From positions 1-64,000 of the forward strand of contig BGZK01001582.1 in assembly GCA_005406025.1 (NCBI GenBank): a stretch of DNA of 64,000 bases, read 5' to 3'. Source of the DNA: Eumeta japonica (Eukaryota; Arthropoda; Insecta; Lepidoptera; Psychidae). Of this stretch, positions 1 through 12,099 are shown piece by piece. A model generated the notes under the pieces. That model saw only the letters and a program-made list of their open reading frames with translations, was not told where the DNA came from and did not search any database. Position 1 is the stretch's first letter. Each line of letters opens with the position of its first letter. The translations under genes were made by a program, and so were the position numbers.

Positions 1-2035
1 TTCATTTAGAACTGCTCTTATAAATTGTTAAATAACAAAATAAATGTTTATATTGGCACTCCGTACATCCAACAGATGCTGAAAGATTTTTTTTCAAAAA
101 ACACATGTGTGGTACATGCTTCGACAGTTCTTTAAAAACACTTTAACGTTTTTGAATATTTTTCTGATTACATGAATAATTTTAGCCATTACTTCTAAAG
201 TAGCATAAATTCTGTCCTTCCTTTATTTTTAAACCGTATGTCGAAAAGTATCAAAAATAACATAGCTAACACTTAATAAATACTTTCAATGAAAATAATT
301 TTGAACGTGATCGAATAATATACTATTTTTGAGTTATTTCGAAAACTGCGCTTCAACCAAAGGACGTAAGTTCCATGAAGATACGCTCTTTGCTGATACA
401 CTGTAATTTACTTTTTTCATATTTGTATGTTATTAATTTAGATTAGGCTCTTTGTACTTCTACCCTTTTATATTTACTTTTTGCTGTAATCTCTCTCTAT
501 CGCTATTTATTTTGTATGTATATGCTGTATCAAATAAGCAGTTAAATGAGAATAAATAAGTATTATGTTAAACTTTAACACTCTGAGTTGAATTATTTAC
601 ATATATTTCGTTATTTGTATTAGATCATAATTACTATGAGATAAACATACAATATGCAACAAAATTTTACTCGTATAGTCACCCTGTTAGAAACGTAAAA
701 CACGTGGTGTTTTCTTCAAAGATGACAAAGAGATTCCCGCTTATTTTATGATGCCGCACACCGCCTTCGGCGAGTGGCGGCGGCGTCTTTGATGTGATCA
801 TTGAAGTTTATACTATTAGGATTATTGTATTCTTTCTAAAATTTACAATTTTGTATTAGTACGAAATTCAAACTTTTAAATAATGACTGATGTGAATGTA
901 GTTTGGTATTAAATATTTTGATTTCACATTTCACTATGAACATTTGTAATTTTTAATAGAAAATTAATAAAAATTATATATGGCAGTCCTATACAAAGGC
1001 GCGTAGTCGTCGTAACAATAATACGATGTTTACAACGTCCAATGCATGGGTTATGAAAATGGGAGGCCACGGTAATAATAGTTCATAACTCCATGGTCTA
1101 ATGTGATCTAAACGAAATTGGCAAGAATACTTATATAAAATTAAAGGTCCATCATACAACTCTTACTTTGGTATGATTTTTCAGAATACATATAAAAAAG
1201 ACTTAAATTTCTTGCCTTGACCGGCATTGCCTAAAACAATTCTTATAACGATTTTATTTCTGTGTACTTATATCTGTTTAGGTAGTGTTATTTTTAATGA
1301 AGTGTATGTGCAGGCTAATTTTTGGAATCGGTTCTTATTTTTAAAAAAATATGTCATAATCATCAATCAAAACATGAATCTGATACCCACGACTGCAAGT
1401 ATTTTGTTGATTTTCTATTTTTCTAGCATATTTTATTAAATCATTTTTTAAATCATCTTGTTTCCATCTTTTTAGTCCACTTTTACGCAGTCAAATTTTC
1501 TATTAATTTATTTATTAACTAATTTGTACCGCACCGGTGAAACGCAAAAGAAGGATTACATGTGATTACTTGTTTGTATGTATGTCCGTTCCTATATTCC
1601 CTCATAACTATTAAACTTATAAACCTAATTCGATTAGATTTATTTCGGTGCCGCGATTGTCACAGTGTATATTAAAATAAAATTACAAAAAATCAAAATC
1701 AAAAGCAGTCTTAAAATAAAAGTAGCGCTAAAGAAAATAAAATTGCATATCTGTGGAGTGACATATCATTGAATAGGTCTTACAAAGTCAAGATGATGTT
1801 TCCAAATCTATTTTACTGCAATAATCTCTGTTTAATATTTATACGACCAGAAAGATTAACGAATAACAACATATAAATCTAAGATTTATCACGATTAATA
1901 CAAAAGATACGACGATGACGATGCTAGTGAAAGGAAAACAATCTTAGAATGTTGTTAAAACAGAATTAAAAGAAAAACAATTAAATAAATCCCGACTGCG
2001 AAAAGTGAACAAAAGATCTCAATAAAATGAAAAAT
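1..2035. other. AT-rich non-coding DNA
   Basis: No coding region or RNA gene recognised. A short GC-rich patch (about 748-795, CCGCACACCGCCTTCGGCG) stands out from the AT-rich surroundings but has no splice context. Whether this DNA is intergenic or an intron of a gene with distant exons cannot be told. Confidence 0.5.
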
Positions 2036-2044
2036 ATAGATTTT

Positions 2045-2640
2045 TCAATATATAAACAAATCAAACGAACCCAAATAGGATGAGTTTCTTTGAGTAGCTT
2101 AGGAATTCTAGACCTACTATCTGAAATTTTTCATTAAAAAATTCATTAGACCCCGGATAACTAACAAATTTCAAATTTTGTTCAAAAAAAATCAATGGAA
2201 CCCAAACACGGCGAGTTTATTATGTGTAGCATATGAGCTCCTTTAACTATCTTCCGAAATCATCATTAGGCCCTGGGCATCATGTATGATTAAAGTCTTT
2301 GTTAAGAAATATCAAACGAATCCAAACACGATAAGTATATCATGTATAGCTCAGGAGTTCCTATGACCATCTTTTGGGTCTGATAATAAATTATCAGACT
2401 CTGTATACCAAGCAAGGTAATTGTTTTATCAGAACAAATCAAATAAAGCTTAACATGATGGGTTTATCATATTTAGTTTAGGAGTTACTATGGCTACCTT
2501 CGGTCGCCATCATCAGACCAATTCGATGGTATCATCATATTTCATTGTCACCTAACTTACATAAGTATAGCAAATTTCAGCTTAATCGGATACCAGTAAA
2601 TGGTTGAAAATTGGTTTGCGAATTTTGGAACCGATAACAT
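2045..2640 (+). repeat. Degenerate tandem array, about 115-135 bp period, four monomers
   Basis: Four copies of a unit beginning near CAAATCAAACGAACCCAAA start around 2056, 2190, 2306 and 2433. Each continues into a GAGTTTATCATGTGTAG-like block, then AGGAGTTCCTATGACCATCTT and a CATCATTAGACCC-like block. Copies differ by many substitutions and small indels, so the array is old. The last copy runs into ATTTCATTGTCACCTAACTT, a tail common in lepidopteran dispersed repeats. Probably the internal array of a non-autonomous transposon. Confidence 0.7.
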
Positions 2641-3229
2641 ATATTCATATAACTATTACAAGTTAATAAAAAGCTTATCAAAATATATATCTATCAACTC
2701 ATAAGTTTTGTTTTACTATTTAGAAATCGGTTCCTAGTATATTTGTTCTCATTATATGATATATTAGCTTATAATATGACTTCGCTATGGTTTCACCATA
2801 GCGAAGTGTTAATGGTCTATTACATTCAAAGAGTTTCTTATTAATGAAGTAAGTATTCTTAGTATCCGTTGATAATTCGGTTCAACAGGAAAAATACGCA
2901 AACAACGTCAGATACGTATGCTAGTAATACACAATCCTGCTCCTCCCATCTAATTATAAAATATGCATCTCATGACTTTTAAAGTTCGTACCTTGCTCTA
3001 AAAAGTTTCATACAAAATTTAACCCCTTAACTCTAATGCAAAGCAAATTAGGCGCACATAGACACATGCAACTACATAAAACTAAATATAAATACTAATA
3101 ATGAATATTGCTACTAAAGAACTAAAAAATAATGATTGTTTTTCATTGTTCTCATATGGTGTGGAAATAACACAGGTGTATTTTTTGGCAATCACAGGTT
3201 GTTCTGAATGTAACTAATTTTTATTACGA
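2641..3229. other. AT-rich non-coding DNA with one short hairpin
   Basis: No gene seen. A perfect 13-bp inverted repeat with a 3-nt loop lies at 2779-2807 (ACTTCGCTATGGT, loop TTC, then its complement). Confidence 0.5.
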
Positions 3230-3990
3230 TCGATTAAGTTAACAAAGAACATAATACGTACAGGTAGACAGACAGACAGTACACTAACATATTCTAATTG
3301 ATCACCAATTTTAATTCAATAGATGGAACGGTTCTAAGTTATAAAATAACACACAGAGAGACAGACAGAGAGTAGCCTATAATTTGCACAATCACATGTT
3401 TTGACTCTATACTAATTTTTATCGATATTGGTCACGCCGTTCTTAAATTATAAAAGAACATATACACAGACTGCCAAACACACAGACACACAGTAATCTA
3501 TCATTTATGCAAGCACATGTTTTTTCCAGACCTATTTTATTAAGTCAGTCACGTCATTCTTAAGTTATAAAAATATATAATTATAGATAGACGAATAGAC
3601 AAACAGTAGCCTATCATTTGCGCGATCACATGTTCTAACGGTAAGCGATTTTCAATAAGATCGATTAAATCTTTTCAATTCATAAAAGATGATACAGACA
3701 GACGGACTGAGACAGTAGCTTATTATTTGCGCAATCATATGTTCAGACTGTACATTAATTATCTACACAGATTGGTCGAATCATTTTAAGTTATAACAAA
3801 ACATACAGGTAAACCGAGATACAGACAGACAGACAAACTAACAGTATTCTATCATTTACGCAATCACATGTTCAGGTAATAACAAAACATAAAGGTACAC
3901 AAACAGACAGATTACTGTATAACAATTTTCGTCACAATCGGTCAAACTGTTCGTTAATTATAATAAGACATACAGACCGACGCTACAGAT
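3230..3990 (+). repeat. Degenerate tandem array with CACATGTT and ACAGACAGAC blocks, about 115-120 bp period
   Basis: At least five to six diverged monomers each contain, in order, a TTTGCGCAATCACATGTT-like block, a short variable part, an ATTGGTCAAGCCGTTCTTAA-like block, TTATAAxAAxACATACA and a CAGACAGACAG run followed by AGTAGCCTATCA. Similar single units occur at 32215-32330 and, reversed, at 24480-24560. The structure is typical of lepidopteran non-autonomous elements. No coding potential. Confidence 0.72.
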
Positions 3991-4420
3991 TTATGTAGTA
4001 GTATAAATTTAGTCGTAAAATACGGAGAACAGCCAAAGAAAATAAATAGGAAAAAAACAATTATTATAAAGGCAAAACTTCAAAATAAATATACCATAAC
4101 ATTTTTGACGTTATAAATATAAAACTCTCACAAAATTGTGAAGCAAACCCCAAAACATACATTAGTCCTTATTTTAATATTATAGTTTTAATAATTATTA
4201 TTTTCAATATAGCAATATAAAACAATCATAAAATACTCGAAATATAAACAAGAAAATTATTTTCATTCAGGCAAAGTCGGAGTAGTTTGGAGTCAATATT
4301 GAAATTCATTCTACTAAAATTAATCAAAATAATAACAATTATTAAGAAACTTATCTAGTTGTTACCTGTGAAAAGTGCGAAATGGCACTGAACCCTTGAA
4401 ATGTTCACGCTTGACCAGTT

Positions 4421-4555
4421 GTCTCAAAGCATGCGTTACATAGAATGGGCTCAAAGTATGCGTTTGATATAAACATACTTTAGGGACAGTCCCCAAAGTA
4501 TACAGATGTCCCTGAAGCATGCGATCTATCGAAAAACTGTCCTTGAAGTATGCGC
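4421..4555 (+). repeat. Cluster of six GTCC-N2-AAGYATGCG-like motifs
   Basis: Related motifs start at 4421 (GTCTCAAAGCATGCG), 4448 (GGCTCAAAGTATGCG), 4489 (GTCCCCAAAGTATAC), 4508 (GTCCCTGAAGCATGCG) and 4539 (GTCCTTGAAGTATGCG), with one inverted copy at 4474-4487 (CATACTTTAGGGAC). Spacing is irregular (19-41 bp), unlike a simple tandem array. The (AT)n tract follows immediately. Confidence 0.6.
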
Positions 4556-4557
4556 TT

Positions 4558-4560
<3 letters not shown>

Positions 4561-4594
<34 letters not shown>
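4561..4594. repeat. (AT)17 microsatellite
   Basis: Uninterrupted AT dinucleotides. Confidence 0.95.
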
Positions 4595-4598
<4 letters not shown>

Positions 4599-6660
4599 TT
4601 CACTAAGATTCCCAGTGTTTTTCATCCATAAACAAAATTTTGATTGTACAACGAATATTACTATACAAAGACACTGTTTTTCGGTCGTGTAAGATTTAAT
4701 TTCACTTCCGAACGCCTTTACCTTACAAAGTGAAAAACGCCAAAATTTGACGACTTTGCTGCAAGCGTAGGCGTTTGTGTGTCGTACTACTTTGCGGAAA
4801 ACTGACTAAAATGAGTGGTCTTAAATTAGTCGCGGTTTTTTTTTAAGAGAATAACATTTTATTTTGCTATTTATGCTAAACTATGTTCTTGAAAACATCC
4901 TGGTGCATAAAAATCTTAAGTAAATTCTTGGTGCGATAAGTTATAGACGATCTACAATATATCCTTAAACATATTTTAAATGTGATGCAGCATTTGTATT
5001 TCGTCGTCAGTGTTCTTTGATGAACATTTAAAGTATCTGGTAGAGTATCCACACTGAGTCGATACCGCAACATAAACTTCCAATCGTCTTAAAGTTGAAA
5101 ATGCTATCTATTGTATTGCCTATGTGCCTAAAACTTAGGTATTCTCAAAATATTTGTAATACGACGAGTTACTAAGGTTTTTGACTCACAAACATATTTC
5201 GTATATATAATGAATATGCAGAATGCGGTGAATAATCCCGATTTGGAATTTGATGCATGTGCATAATAACGTTGACCGAAATCAAATACTAAGTGTGTAT
5301 TTTAACTGTTCATGAATATTAAACAGAAAAAAATCAATTTAAATAATTCAACAGATAATACCTACCTTTACACGCAGAAATTTCGTTGCGTTTTATATCA
5401 TAAACTGTTTTTATTGCATAAACTTGTTGAGTATTTACTTACTTTTATGTAAAACGCCTAATATTATAATAAAAAAGTGTCTAGTAGATTTTAGTAGATT
5501 TTATTTACTATATTAAGTTTTAAATTTACAGATATAAATGATGGTAAGGTAACGTTGAAAGTTATTTTGTAACTTTAGTACGTACTTTGCAAAGTTCTCG
5601 TATAAGCATTTTCTTCAAAATCGGACTAACTTGTTTGTTAAACTTCCAATTAATAGTCTACTTTACTTTAGTTAACTTTCTTTACTTTAGTAAAGCCTCG
5701 TCTTTGAATTCCAGTGTCAATCTTGGAAACAGGCTGAGCATAAAAAAACACAATGACTCTTGATTTAATCGCCCTACCTGTTTTAGTAGTACAACTAAAG
5801 CTGATAAAGCGATCAAATAAAATACTACGAAGGAAAGGATTTTTACAAGTACATGCTGTATTATTTTAATTTATATTACATCGGTTTTATAATCACTACG
5901 AAGTTCTTAACAGTGAAAAAAAATAATAATTGGTTTGGTGTGAACACTGCGTTTGATTCGAACAATCACACCATTCTAAATTAGTGGTCAGTTGTGATTA
6001 TTTTGGGCAGTTTTCATCATTTTGAGGTTTAATAAATCATCATTTATAAGATTTCAAAATATGATATATTAAGTTGTAAATTCAATTAGTTTATATATAT
6101 GTACTTTATACCAAACTTGATATATAACAAAAAATGAATAAATTGACATTAAAATGAACAAAATAACACAAAAGTGTTATATATCACTGTATAGATAACA
6201 AAAAAAGCAGGACTTATATTGATTTCCCATATTATTTACGATCTTCGAATTGGACACTATAACATTTGAGTGGATCTGTAAGCCCATGATAATTTGACCA
6301 ATTTCTTGTCATGGTTTACTTAACTTCTTTAGAAGTCGGGTTTGCTACAACCCCTTGATTATTTCATGGCTACTAACGTCTTAAAATTATCATATACCAG
6401 CTAAATCACGTGTTTCTATCTTCAATTATTTCGGCTTGACATTGACGAGTCAGAGACTTCTTTTACGTGTATATGTGTTCAAAAATTACGTCAATTCTAA
6501 ATCTTAGACTCTTCAGATTAATGAGTTTCAGAGTCATTAAAATATTTTTAACTTTCATCAATAAATTAATATTCAAAGCCACAGGCTACAGATAAGACTA
6601 TATATTGCTCTCAATACACCCAAACTCAACAATTTTGAACGTTGCATGAATTGACTCCAA
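4595..6660. other. AT-rich non-coding DNA
   Basis: Nothing recognised apart from short chance reading frames. Composition and lack of conserved motifs suggest intergenic or intronic DNA. Confidence 0.5.
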
Positions 6661-6669
6661 ACCTGGGTT

Positions 6670-7720
6670 AATGTGAAAGTGCTGAGAAAATCGAAAACTG
6701 AGCAAACTAGCAAGTTATTTTTATTATTATTGTTTTCTAAAATAGTGTCCGTTCAGATTGATACATCGCCGCACACGATGAAATCATTGAGAGTGACAGT
6801 TTTCCCACTCGCACTCAGGGATCGCTTCGATGGCTTTTTCATACATAGCCACTGTTTCTTGGGCGTCCGTAAGCCACTTTCCTCGAAATTTTTTCTTTTA
6901 TTTTAGGAAATAAATAAAAATCACATGTTGCGAAGTCGAGGCTGTAAGGCGGGTGAGTCAGTATTTCTATACCTAACGTCCCTAAATAGTTGTTTGTCTG
7001 GCGGTATGTGGTGAGGCGTTGTCACGATGAAGGAGAATCATACTGCGAGGTCGTTTTTTCTAAACTTTTTCCAAAACAAGAGGCAAACTATTGCTAGTGT
7101 ACTATTCTCCGGTGATTTTTTTTGTCCTCTTAAATAATTATTGCATAATGACCCGTCATTCCGAGGAAAGAGGCCTCCTTCTTTTTCCGACGCTCCGACC
7201 TCGCTTTAATTTAAACAAATACCCACTGTCCAGACTATCTTTTAGTTTCGGAACCGTAACAGTAAATCCAAAATTCGTCACCTGTAACTACGTTGATGAG
7301 ATGAGTATTTATATCACCAACGGCAAATCTTTGCATTTGCATTTCGCGACATCAATTAACACGACGAAGTTTTTGAACTTCGGTCAAATTATGAAGTATC
7401 TACTGAGTACAAAGCTTCCTTACCGCTAAATGTTAATGAAGGATTTTGTTAACTTAACTCATACCTAAGCTTATTCAAATACTCTGGTAAGTCACTCTTT
7501 TTTCAATCTTTATCATGAGCCGCGCACACATGAGGCTTTGGTCGTCGCCGTAAGACGTCCCTCACACAGATCGTCAGTCAGATTAGTGGGACGACGTTTG
7601 AACACGTTAAACCATTTATAAACAGTGTCAAGGGATGGAGCTTCATCATAAAAGGCCAACCGAACTCTGTTATAACTTTCATGTTAGCTTAAATAGCAAC
7701 CAAATTAATAAAAAATCATT
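6670..7720 (-). pseudogene. Mariner-type transposase relic
   Basis: Read on the minus strand, fragments of a mariner (Tc1/mariner superfamily, DD34D) transposase appear in the right order across several frames: YKWFNVFKRRPTNLTDD (helix-turn-helix region, near 7600-7560), VVTGDEFWIYCYGSETKR with the first catalytic Asp (near 7290-7240), HRDNASPHTARQT with the second Asp (near 7035-7000), then PPYSLDF with the third Asp, CDFYLFPKIKEK, and SCAAMYQSERTLF at the C-terminus. Many stops and frameshifts separate them, and the second and third Asp are about 30 residues apart instead of the usual 34. The element encodes no active protein. Terminal inverted repeats were not identified. Confidence 0.85.
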
Positions 7721-8739
7721 GCACGAAAATTCTCTCGTGTTAAATTTATCTTGACGATAGACCAACAATTTTTTTTTGCAAACATATTTCTAAGTCTTAA
7801 TATATTTTTCGTTTTACAGTTTCTATGTGGCTAGTTCTAAAAATTTTCAGTGTCAACTACGTAATTAGTAGTCGAAATAGTCTCCAATAACGAACAAGGA
7901 TGTTTAATATCGATACGGTGTTTCTAAATTTCATGTTAAATGTATTACCTTAATAAAATCCAAAAAGCATACGAATATCAAGTGTGCGTTTGTTTTTATA
8001 TAACTACGCATATAAAAAGCAGTATTTTCTTCAAAGCACGACAGAAAAATTGATGACTAACTAGCAAGTCTTTGACATATTATGGTCTAATTGATCAATA
8101 TTTGGTTTTAGATTAAAGTAGAATTAAATTCTTGTAAATACACAATATTGCTATATGCATATTAAAAACATTATAAAAGAGAGATACTGAAAGCTATATC
8201 ACTGGATAATTTTAAAAGAAAGCTTATATAAAGTTGTTACTGATTATACAAATGATTTATGATTTTCGAAACAGACTCTAGAAAATTAAGAGGCCTTGTA
8301 TTTCTTAGTAAATCGGAGGTTCTCTTTTATGTGCTTAACTTTAATATGCCTATTGCTTAGAGTCTAATATATACATACAAGTCATTAAAAGTCCATTTTG
8401 TCCATATCGTCGAGACATTTTAATGAAATCGTTTCATAAGTTCTTTTCATAAGGGGATTTTCTCGACATCGCTTACTTTATAACTTTCATTTAGATTCCT
8501 TTAATTTTCAATTTTCTTCCCAAATCGGCTTTTGTGCAGGGTAATAATATATAAGCTTCAATTTATACTTCAATTATTTTTTATTTAATTTGAATTTGTT
8601 CAAGCACTTATATTAATTGACCCGTCGACTTTGGTTAGACGACATAATAATGATTCTATTTTTTCATTCGTTATTATAAATTATCTATTTATTTTGTTGA
8701 CTATTTTATTGTCATTTTAATGTTAGTCGTTTCAGACAT
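7721..8739. other. AT-rich non-coding DNA
   Basis: No gene or clear repeat recognised. Confidence 0.5.
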
Positions 8740-9010
8740 TGTACAGTCACTGGTGGATTTGACTGCACGAAGTATGATCGGTTTCAAAATTCTGTCAGAA
8801 TCCACCTAGTGGGAGACTGCTCCTCGCTCAGTGAAGTCCAGTTCATCGCTCACTGTCTGTCTTCCCTCATCAGTTCTACGACTGACGTGGCCTGTTCGCT
8901 GCCACACTTCTGCTTCTGTGAGCTATGTCGGCCACTCTCGGTCTTTTGCCGATTTTCTCGTTTCGCATTTCATCTCGCGAAGAAACCGCGGAGATAAACT
9001 TGCCAATCGC
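8740..9010. other. Moderately GC-rich segment of unknown nature
   Basis: About 270 bp of higher GC than its surroundings, open in two plus-strand frames for about 60 codons (8809-8997 and 8831-9028). Neither frame shows a domain, a start context or flanking splice sites. The segment may be a transposon untranslated region or a retroposed fragment; it resembles no protein I can name. Confidence 0.3.
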
Positions 9011-12000
9011 AAATTGAATGACCCATGAGTGAATAATAGTATAATAAAATTAAATAAAATACCTTACTTCTTTAGGACCGACTTATGATAATGCACATAA
9101 TATGATAAGTATAATTCTAACAATCTGAGGTATTAAGCTAAATTATTTTTATTGAAGAATTCTTTTAAAAATGCATCACTAAGGTACGAATCTGAAAAAT
9201 ATTGTTTAAAAATTGATATACACTATATCGTTCAGTGAAACGAACTGGTGACGGCTAGTATTATGCAATAATGGAGAGATAGATATATTTTAGCTAACTT
9301 AATATCTTGATAGAGTTGATTTTACTCCAATACACGAGCGTAGTTACTTTTTCTGCGGTACACTGGCCACAGGGGACATCCTTTCACGGCTGGCGATCAC
9401 AAGAAAGATAAAATTGGGGTTACCAACCGTTTCGTGTTCACTGAAAGTAATATTTTTTTTAGGCAGTTGTATTAATTTTTTTTATCATAAGGATGTGGAT
9501 ATACCCTCGTTATCATACGTCCACTGCTGAGGAACACAAACACTATCATAAGCTTTCATTTCAAATCGAGAGGCTTGGACGATAAATTCTCCTGGAATCT
9601 TTATGAATCTCCACGGATCGGCATCTGCTAACAATCGTTCTCATCAATGTGGCGTTAACGTCCGGACCCAACAGCTTAACATGGTGTCAAGTGGTGTTGA
9701 GCAAGTGGTTTAATTTAACTCGTCAAAAGCATCTGATTTCAAAGCAAGGCTTCGACGTCTTATTCACAACCGAGCACAACACAAGGGTGATTAATGAATA
9801 TTTTTTACAATCGACCGATTCTTGTATAATACTTACAAAAAATATTTTAAATGTCGTAATAATGAATAAACTCGAATGTATTTAAACATAAGAAAAGGTA
9901 TCTTCAAACTGATATTTCATTTGGAAATTAATTACTTTCTACCTCATGCATTGATATTGCCATCTGCGTACTTCTGAATTTTTCAATCTGATAAAAAAAT
10001 AAATCACATCGATTTATTAACATTAATGTCGTTGTCCAGAATGTCGTTAAGTAAAATTGCAAGTTTGCCGATATATATGGGAAAATAATATCAAGAAATA
10101 TATTCACTCTACGCATACTAACACATACTTATTTATAGTACCCATAATAAATTTGTTCTCATACGAACTCTAAGTCGAAGAAAATAATACTTTGATAAGA
10201 CTCGAAAACTTAAATGTAAAGTATCACTTAAGCACACAATAAAGTGCTTTTCGTGGTAATGAGCTAAGTAAACGTTAACTAACGTAATTGACTAAAGCAC
10301 CAGCTGCGTTTTTCCGGTGCGTCATTATGACGGCGGTCACCCACCGGGCCAGCATGGACGGATTTAATGAAATGAGTTTAATCTGAAATAAAAAGTTTTG
10401 ATGGAGGAGAGGTATACCTCAGCAGGGATAAAAAAGTCGGTCCAACTACACGATAGCGTGTACAACGCAATAACAATACAACAGCATAGTAATAAGAGAA
10501 CCTCGAGTTCAAGACTGGCCGCGGCCTGCGTGTACGCAGGGAGAAAGTGTTCGCTTTGACACTTTTGATTTTATTAATAGTCTAAGGCACTGAAAACAAA
10601 ATACACAGTTCAAAAGTTGGTTCTGAATCTGAAAGGAGTACTGTGGTGCAAAACTTCGTCAAAGTATTATCGTATGATTCTTTACAGGTTTCAATAAATT
10701 ACGTAATGAAAATAATATATTTTCCTCTTTCTAGTTTTCTGAACAAAAGGCAAGGAAGGGTCTTTTGTTTTATTCGATTCCTTTTCGCTTTTATTTTCAA
10801 GAAGGGTAATTATTTGCCAACGAAACAAGTACTTCAAAAAGAAAGTGGCCAAGTCTCGCATTGTGGTTTGAAACTGAAAGAAACTGAAATTGAGAATGTG
10901 CGAGGCCGTCACTCAGTCTAGTTAAAAAAATGTGTCCTTTGAGCATTGATGAGACAAATTTTGATATTTACGCCTTTTAATACCAGTCTTTAACTCGTTG
11001 ATTTAAAGCCCAAATGAAAAATTATTATTATGACTTTCTCTAAGTTCTCAAACATGTCATCTTTCTGATTTATTTTAACGGCTATGCAAGGGGGGAAAGG
11101 TGAAACCTTGTAAATAAATCTTTATCAGTGTTTTTAATTTCTATACTTATATCATTTTCCGTTACCCTCCTTCTCGTTCGAAAATGTAATTTATGTTAAA
11201 AAGAATAATAAAAAAATAGATCTTTAAAAACTGTCCCGTTTTGTAAGCAAATGTGGCAACCCTAGTCCAAATACAGTTCACTCCCTTTTTCACTATTCCG
11301 ATACAAGCCCTTGACGGACCTCAAAATAAACGAGCGTGGGAAGTGGAAGATTTCCTTTATTACAAACAGAGTATCTTCGGGTCAAGTTCCTATCTTAATC
11401 GAAGAATAATAAAGTTTTATTTTACTCAAAGGTATGAATAAAACTGATTAAATACAATAAAATCGTATCGTAATATTATTGTTACGATACGATATTTTAC
11501 TTTAGAGTGCCTTCTCCTTAAATTGAAGACATCGTTAAAAATCTTAAGTCGGAATTCAAATATATGAAAGATTTTTGAAAATATAGGTATAGACGATTTT
11601 CGGCGGTTTTATAATTATTTCTCTAAAATATCGTAACATATAAACTGTTTTTCAATAGTGTTATGTCAAAATAATTATGTAAAATTGACAAACGCTAGAA
11701 TAACATATATCTAGACTAGCTCCGTCCAACGGAAACCTGATAAATCAAATTTAAAATATCTTTATTTCATATATCATAATGTAAACTTGAAATACGTCAA
11801 AAAATTTAAATAATTTACAGTATTTAATATTACCACCTTTTCTTTGTTAATTATGACTCGCTCGTAAGGCAGTTATCTCCCAAAAATAACGAGCTAGAAA
11901 CTTGAGGATGTTTGTTTTCAAACCGAGATTACATAAAAATATTATGCGATTGACGAACACAGTTTATTTTTATTTCAAGTATTAAAATTATGTTCATCAG

Positions 12001-12090
12001 TATTTTATTAAAAAAATGTAATTTTTTTATACTTATATTAAATTGTACTAAATAAACTACGATGGAATCGTTTGTTGAGCGACCCCGAGT
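9011..12090. other. AT-rich non-coding DNA with scattered repeat scraps
   Basis: No exon supported. A scrap at about 9525-9545 (CGTCCACTGCTGAGG) resembles a common lepidopteran dispersed repeat. A perfect 12-bp hairpin with an 8-nt loop lies at 11462-11493. GC-rich patches at 10310-10365 and 10500-10545 have no coding or splice context. Confidence 0.45.
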
Positions 12091-12099
12091 AAAACTGAA

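Noticed and set aside
3230..3990. CRISPR array
   Set aside because: Repeats are diverged, about 120 bp long and lack regular unique spacers; the genome is eukaryotic.
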